From NCBI GenBank assembly GCA_963747555.1, contig CAVVFZ010000021.1, positions 62,001 to 126,000 on the forward strand: DNA of 64,000 bases, written 5' to 3'. Numbering within the stretch: the stretch's first letter is position 1; every line of letters begins with the position of its first letter. Shown in pieces: positions 60,322 to 64,000 of the stretch. Made by a program: the position numbers and the translations under genes. The notes below the pieces were generated by a model, which was given only the letters and a program-made list of their open reading frames with translations, made no database searches and was not told the DNA's origin. Origin of the DNA: DUZB01 sp963747555 (GTDB lineage: Bacteria; Desulfobacterota; DSM-4660; Desulfatiglandales; Desulfatiglandaceae).

Positions 60322-61195
60322 ATGTGGGCCGTTTTTCTCTTTGTAATCTTCTTTCTCCTGCTGTTTTTCCCATTGCTGACGTCTGCCCTTTTCTGGTACG
60401 AGGCCGGCAACAGTCACTACCGATTTCAGATGCAACAGGAATCCGATGGCAAATTCGGGACGTGGATATTTAAGGGACTTATTTCGAGCCTCCGGAGTCT
60501 GATTCTCGTGGTCCTGTTTTTTCCTTTGGGTATATTCAAGCCTCTATGGAAAGCCGGCATTGAAGAAAATTCTGCATTCCCCCCGGTCGTTCTGATTCAT
60601 GGTCTATATCATAATGCAAGTGCGTGGCTTTTATTTCGCCTCCGGCTCAAACGTGCCGGGTTGAAACGAATTCATGTGGTGAGCTATAGCAGCCGGCGAT
60701 ACTCCTTCCGGGAAATCGAGGAACAGTTGGCCCGGAGGCTGGCGGAAATTGGAACGTTAGAGAGGAATGAACCGGTTCTGCTTGTGGGACATAGTCTGGG
60801 TGGACTCCTTGCCAAGGCCTATGCCGCAAGAAAAGACAGTTTCCCCGGGCCGGATGTCAAGGGGTTGATCACTCTTGGCACGCCCTTTCAAGGGAAGCAA
60901 AATGGCGGTTTTCGCTCCGGGAAAACTGGCGCAGAGCATTCTCTGCGGCAGTGATCTGATAAAAGAATTGGGAACGACCGAAGTTCCGCCGCATACGGCA
61001 TGCGCAGCGCTCTACTCTCCCGTGGACAGCATTGTGCTGCCCCCCGAATCACTTACAGCAGTGCCGGAAAACTGGATACGGGAAAAGACAGCCCCCATCT
61101 CTCACGTGGCCTACCTCTATGACAAACCCACCTTCGACCAGGCACTCAAACTTCTCTCACGGTTTGCCGGAAAAAGCATAAAAGGCGAGGCGTAA
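60322..61195 (+). pseudogene. Membrane-anchored alpha/beta hydrolase (lipase-like), single-base frameshift
   Basis: The first frame starts with membrane helices (WAVFLFVIFFLLLFFPLLTS, LRSLILVVLFFPLGIF) and a hydrolase core: PVVLIHGLYHNASAWLLFR, then the nucleophile elbow LLVGHSLGGLLAKAYAARK and LITLGTPFQG. At about 60890-60896 the similarity shifts to another frame as SKMAVFAPGKLAQSILCGSD and continues to TAACAALYSPVDSIVLPPES-like sequence with the catalytic Asp candidate, ending at 61195. One extra A in GGGAAGC explains it. It may be a true mutation or a sequence error; without it the enzyme would be complete. Confidence 0.75.
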
Positions 61196-61210
61196 TGGAG
61201 GGGGATTGCA

Positions 61211-61759
61211 ATGACCGTAAGAAAGGGAATTTTTCAGCTATTTCTCATCGTATTCTTTCTTGCCCTCTGTTGGGGCGGTTTTCTTCTTGTCAAATCCACC
61301 CTTCGATTGCCGTTCAGGGCAACCAATGACGCCCTTCATAAAGAAGGCGCCCTCATCACGCTCGATTCCCTGATTCCCGCTGAGACATACATCAACGAAA
61401 AGACTACTATCGGCGAGGTGGCCAGGATTCGCTTTGCCGACGAGAGTTCACTCCTCCAGAGGGTGATGGATACCCTTTTTAAGCAGATTCCCCCCCGATA
61501 CCGGTTCATTGCAAATCTGGCACTGTTTCTTTTCTGGGTCCTGTGTTATCTGACCTTTTTAAGAGTATTTACCTTTTTAGGGTATGGTCGCGCCCTGCGA
61601 ACAAGCCTTCTTCTTGCGGGCATCACCTACTATTTCATGCCCGATCCCATGTCCGGAGTCCTGGATGACCTTTGCTTCCTTTGTTTTCCAATCCTGGTCA
61701 TCCTCATTCGATTTTCTATGGTTCGAAAGAAAAGGAAGAAAGCAGAGAAGAAAGCCTGA
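61211..61759 (+). CDS. Small membrane protein
   Basis: No family was recognised. The 182-residue protein has an N-terminal membrane helix (FQLFLIVFFLALCWGGFLLV), a soluble segment of about 75 residues, and two or three C-terminal helices (FIANLALFLFWVLCYLTFLR, TSLLLAGITYYFM, LCFLCFPILVILIRFSMV), ending in a Lys-rich tail. It starts 15 bp after the lipase-like gene and is probably co-transcribed with it. GGAGGGGG precedes the ATG. Confidence 0.68.
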   Translation: MTVRKGIFQLFLIVFFLALCWGGFLLVKSTLRLPFRATNDALHKEGALITLDSLIPAETYINEKTTIGEVARIRFADESSLLQRVMDTLFKQIPPRYRFIANLALFLFWVLCYLTFLRVFTFLGYGRALRTSLLLAGITYYFMPDPMSGVLDDLCFLCFPILVILIRFSMVRKKRKKAEKKA

Positions 61760-61814
61760 GAGTCGGAAAAGAAGTGATTGGTTCGCACCGATTCAGCGCA
61801 CAGTCCACAGTCCC

Positions 61815-62291
61815 CTATAGCAGCGTAATCAGATGGCTTTCAATGCCGTCATCCGTCAGGGTGATTTGCCCCATGGAAACAGGCAATCTGAATCTCTTTG
61901 GCCCGGCGCTGCCTGGATTGAAATAGAGAACCCCATTTCTATGGTAACTCCCGGGGATATGGGAATGCCCATACACCACTGCATCGAACCCCGCGGATGG
62001 ATCCAGATCCAGGTCTTCCAGTCTGTGAACAAGATAAAAGGACCGGTTGCCGATTTCAACGACCTCCCGGTATGGCAGCTTTTCTGCCCAGGAACCTTTG
62101 TCAACATTCCCACGAACCGCAAAGGTTGTTGCAATGACCCTCAGTTGTTCCAGCACCTCCGGCTTTCCGACGTCTCCTGCATGGATGATATACCGACATG
62201 TCGTGAGAATTTCGATGGCTTCCGGGCGGAGAAGCCCATGGGTATCGGCGATAACACCGATTTTAAGTCCGACGGGGGTCATTTTTTGCAT
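61815..62291 (-). CDS. YfcE/MJ0936-type metallophosphoesterase
   Basis: The 158-residue calcineurin-like phosphoesterase has the metal-binding blocks IGVIADTHG, YIIHAGDVGK, AVRGNVDKG and VYGHSHIPGSYHRNGVLYFN (GDxxx, GNxD, GHxH). The family hydrolyses phosphodiesters, often 2',3'-cyclic or model substrates. Upstream in-frame codons (to 62564) lack family similarity, so ATG 62291 is preferred; ATG 62282 is an alternative. It is divergent from the MBL gene. Confidence 0.9.
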   Translation of the reverse strand: MQKMTPVGLKIGVIADTHGLLRPEAIEILTTCRYIIHAGDVGKPEVLEQLRVIATTFAVRGNVDKGSWAEKLPYREVVEIGNRSFYLVHRLEDLDLDPSAGFDAVVYGHSHIPGSYHRNGVLYFNPGSAGPKRFRLPVSMGQITLTDDGIESHLITLL

Positions 62292-62563
62292 AAGAAAAAA
62301 GGGTAGATCAATCGTTACTACTGCACAGGGTCTCACCGGGGAGTGCGCCTCCCGAAGAGAAACAGCCGTCATCCGCAGCCGGTCATCGTGCCGGATTGAC
62401 CTTTTAACGGTTGGCGGCCAGGTTGGCGGTTCCACCCCCTGCCTGGATTTCATGAGCTCTCCGGCAATCGGCTCATATGCGGGCAGGATGGAGAATCGGT
62501 TCCGATGAAACGGGTTATTGCAGATGATTACCATATACATGATTTGAACCAGGAAGGAAAGCA

Positions 62564-63319
62564 ATGAAAGTAACCTTTGTCGGCACCGGTGAGGCGTGTG
62601 ATCCCGTCTATTTAAACACTTCGTTACTTGTGGAGGCGATGTCCAAAACGACGGTTCTCCTTGACTGCGGATTTTCCGTCCCCCACGCCTATTTCCGTAT
62701 TTCAGACGACCCTGAGCAATTGGCCGGGGTGTGGATTTCCCATTTCCATGGCGACCACTTTTTCGGAATTCCTCTTCTTTATCTCCGCCTCCATGAAATG
62801 GGGAGAGAAAAACCGCTTTCAGTCCTCGGGGCGGAAGGTTTGGAAAGGAAAATGTCGGAAGCCATGGAGCTTGCCTATCCCGGTTTTATGGAAAAACTGA
62901 GGTATCCCATTCGATTTCTTGAAATGCGGCCCGGGGATAAAATTGAAGAATGCGGGCTGCAATGGGAGGCGGCGGAAATCGAGCACAGCTGCGGAGCGCT
63001 GGCGGTTAAGATCGATGATGGTCAGCGGTCGATTTTTTACAGCGGCGATGGCAGGGCGACCGGCCAGAGCAGAGCCCTTGCGGAAGGCTGTGACATGATC
63101 GTGCATGAGGCTTTCCGGGTACAGGGGGAAACGGATGGGCACGGAACCATGACCGCCTGCTTGTCCCTGGCAAGAGAGTCGGGATGCAGCAAATTTGCCT
63201 TCGTGCACATTTTCCGGAAGGAAAGAGAAAAATTAACGCGTGAGATCGAGCGGAGGAAGAAAGAATTCCCGAGCGTCCAACTCCTGGTTCCACGGCCGGG
63301 AGAAGAGGTGACTGTCTGA
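62564..63319 (+). CDS. MBL-fold metallo-hydrolase (RNase Z-like)
   Basis: The 251-residue protein has the metallo-beta-lactamase fold. VWISHFHGDHFFGIPLLYLR is the HxHxDH zinc motif, EIEHSCGALAVKIDD and FYSGDGRATG carry further ligands, and FVHIFRKEREKL is near the end. It resembles RNase Z-type or AtsA-type hydrolases but lacks the long flexible arm, so tRNA processing is uncertain. GGAAGGAAAGCA precedes the ATG. It stands alone. Confidence 0.86.
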   Translation: MKVTFVGTGEACDPVYLNTSLLVEAMSKTTVLLDCGFSVPHAYFRISDDPEQLAGVWISHFHGDHFFGIPLLYLRLHEMGREKPLSVLGAEGLERKMSEAMELAYPGFMEKLRYPIRFLEMRPGDKIEECGLQWEAAEIEHSCGALAVKIDDGQRSIFYSGDGRATGQSRALAEGCDMIVHEAFRVQGETDGHGTMTACLSLARESGCSKFAFVHIFRKEREKLTREIERRKKEFPSVQLLVPRPGEEVTV

Positions 63320-63456
63320 AAGAGAGGGAAAAAGGACAGGTCAATAGTTACAATCATCCTGGTTTTCGGAAAGCCGCTTAAGCAAAAAAACACCATCCAG
63401 ACCTTGAACAGGATTGGGAAGTTTCTCATGCAACGATTGAAAAAAATTGCATCTTC

Positions 63457-63630
63457 TCAAGACACCCGTCCGTTCTCCCGTTTCATCAACGCCAGCATCG
63501 TTTTCTGATGGCTCTCTTTTTCCCAGACTGCTGCCGCCTTCAAGGATAACGCGCCACCGGGACAGGTGGCCAAGCAGGGCGGTCCGTATTCCCTTCCAGC
63601 CTTATCGATGCAGAGATCACACTTCTGCAT
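63457..63630 (-). pseudogene. Iron-sulfur subunit (PhsB/DmsB type) C-terminal fragment
   Basis: The 57-residue frame reads MQKCDLCIDKAGREYGPP, then CLATCPGGALSLKAA, giving the CxxC...C...CP pattern of DMSO-reductase-type ferredoxin subunits, and then KTMLALMKRENGRVS. The N-terminal three clusters are absent. It abuts the molybdopterin subunit fragment, so a deletion has removed the joint between the two genes. Confidence 0.68.
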
Positions 63631-63633
63631 AAC

Positions 63634-63893
63634 GCCTTTTTAATCACCACATAGAGCATAGCCAGAGCCAAGGCGGCATCCGTACCCGGCCGCAACGGCA
63701 CGCAGATATCCGCCATTCCCACATCCGGTTCAACCAAAGGCGTGATGGCAATAATCTTTGCCCCTCTCTGTTTGGCTGCCAGAAAGGCTTTTGCCGGACG
63801 AGCCACCGGGCCGGAATAGATGGGCCGGCGTCCCCAGAAAACGATCAAATCACTTTGGCCGTCCCGGGGAACGTGGAATTTGAATAGACTGCG
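63634..63893 (-). pseudogene. Molybdopterin oxidoreductase catalytic-subunit fragment
   Basis: The frame reads DLIVFWGRRPIYSGPVARPA, KAFLAAKQRGAKIIAITPLV, then EPDVGMADICVPLRPGTDAA and LALAMLYVVIKK. That is the cofactor-binding middle of a DMSO-reductase-family A subunit (LRPGTDAALALAM is diagnostic). Both ends are missing. Its left end runs into the Fe-S fragment, and its right end runs into sequence like the end of the hairpin repeat family. Confidence 0.7.
63874..63893. repeat. Possible solo end of the covarying hairpin repeat
   Basis: GGAATTTGAATAGACTGCG resembles the repeat end GGGAATTTGAATAGGATGCG. It is only 20 bp, so it could be chance. Confidence 0.35.
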
Positions 63894-63897
63894 ATTC

Positions 63898-64000
63898 TCA
63901 CATCTGCACTACAAGCAGCCAGATGGTGCAAAGCACAATGCTGATGATCATGGGAACAAAGGCGATCTTCATATATTCCATAAATGATATGCGGTACCCC
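63898..64000 (-). CDS. Transporter C-terminal end (SLC13/ArsB-like), incomplete
   Basis: Only the last 33 codons are in the window. GYRISFMEYMKIAFVPMIIS followed by IVLCTIWLLVVQM is a short loop plus one membrane helix at the C-terminus, the pattern of ion-transporter superfamily anion permeases. The gene begins beyond base 64000. Family assignment is tentative. Confidence 0.5.
   Translation of the reverse strand, partial: GYRISFMEYMKIAFVPMIISIVLCTIWLLVVQM

Noticed and set aside
60880..60900. Programmed frameshifting in the lipase-like gene
   Set aside because: GGGAAGC is not a recognised slippery heptamer and no downstream pseudoknot is evident; a mutation or sequence error is simpler.

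Overview
The window looks like a chromosomal segment of an anaerobic deltaproteobacterium (Desulfobacterota), of the sulfate-reducer or syntroph type. This is inferred from gene content, not from a search: a Rex redox repressor, two genes read through in-frame UGA as selenocysteine (selD and a DUF1573 protein), membrane polyferredoxins of the NapH/NosR type, a multiheme cytochrome c, a TRAP transporter, a family III CoA-transferase, an NDP-forming acyl-CoA synthetase-like protein and a YedF selenium/sulfur protein. No rRNA and no CRISPR array were seen.

Layout. 1-4.9 kb is core-like: a partial PAS-PAS-GAF histidine kinase (minus), rex, an exported DUF1573 selenoprotein, rnhA, an acidic zinc-ribbon protein and tRNA-Phe. 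From 4.9 to about 15.1 kb follows a decayed accessory region. It holds internally deleted genes (acyl-CoA ligase, FAD monooxygenase, SDR), the 3' end of a group II intron, two integron-integrase-like C-terminal fragments pointing outward, a complete DUF6399-transposase insertion sequence, a 352-bp MITE-like element, and a degenerate integron cassette array with attC-like sites, a YefM/Txe-type toxin-antitoxin pair and a DUF4160/DUF2442 pair. It ends in a REP-associated transposase element whose gene is broken by palindromic insertions. 15.1-28.2 kb is ordinary metabolism and signalling: two SDRs, an HD-domain protein, acyl-CoA chemistry, an MtfA-like peptidase, a PAS protein behind a cyclic-di-GMP riboswitch, and a peroxiredoxin.

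28.4-33.8 kb (minus strand) is the most striking gene set. Five tightly packed genes encode a PepSY-like Gly-rich exported protein, a CuA-type cupredoxin, a pentaheme cytochrome c, a blue-copper-like protein and a fusion of a CuA domain with a NapH/NosR-like polyferredoxin, behind a near-perfect sigma-54 promoter. They probably form a periplasmic copper/heme electron-transfer chain; I do not recognise it as a named system. 35.6-41.3 kb is a TRAP transporter joined to 2-oxoacid (acetoin-type) dehydrogenase E1 subunits. 41.5-46.3 kb has a DUF362/polyferredoxin pair and a two-component system. 46.4-50.8 kb has hflX, Sec-containing selD and yedF. The remainder holds a penicillin-acylase-type hydrolase, a GAF-cyclase, an RluA-type synthase, MscS, MogA, an EF-G-like GTPase, a frameshifted lipase, YfcE and an MBL hydrolase. 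The last 0.6 kb holds remnants of a molybdopterin oxidoreductase and the end of a transporter.

A family of about 260-bp elements (three long copies, one internally deleted copy, fragments) is scattered between genes. Their stems differ in sequence between copies but keep base pairing, which suggests selection on a folded structure.
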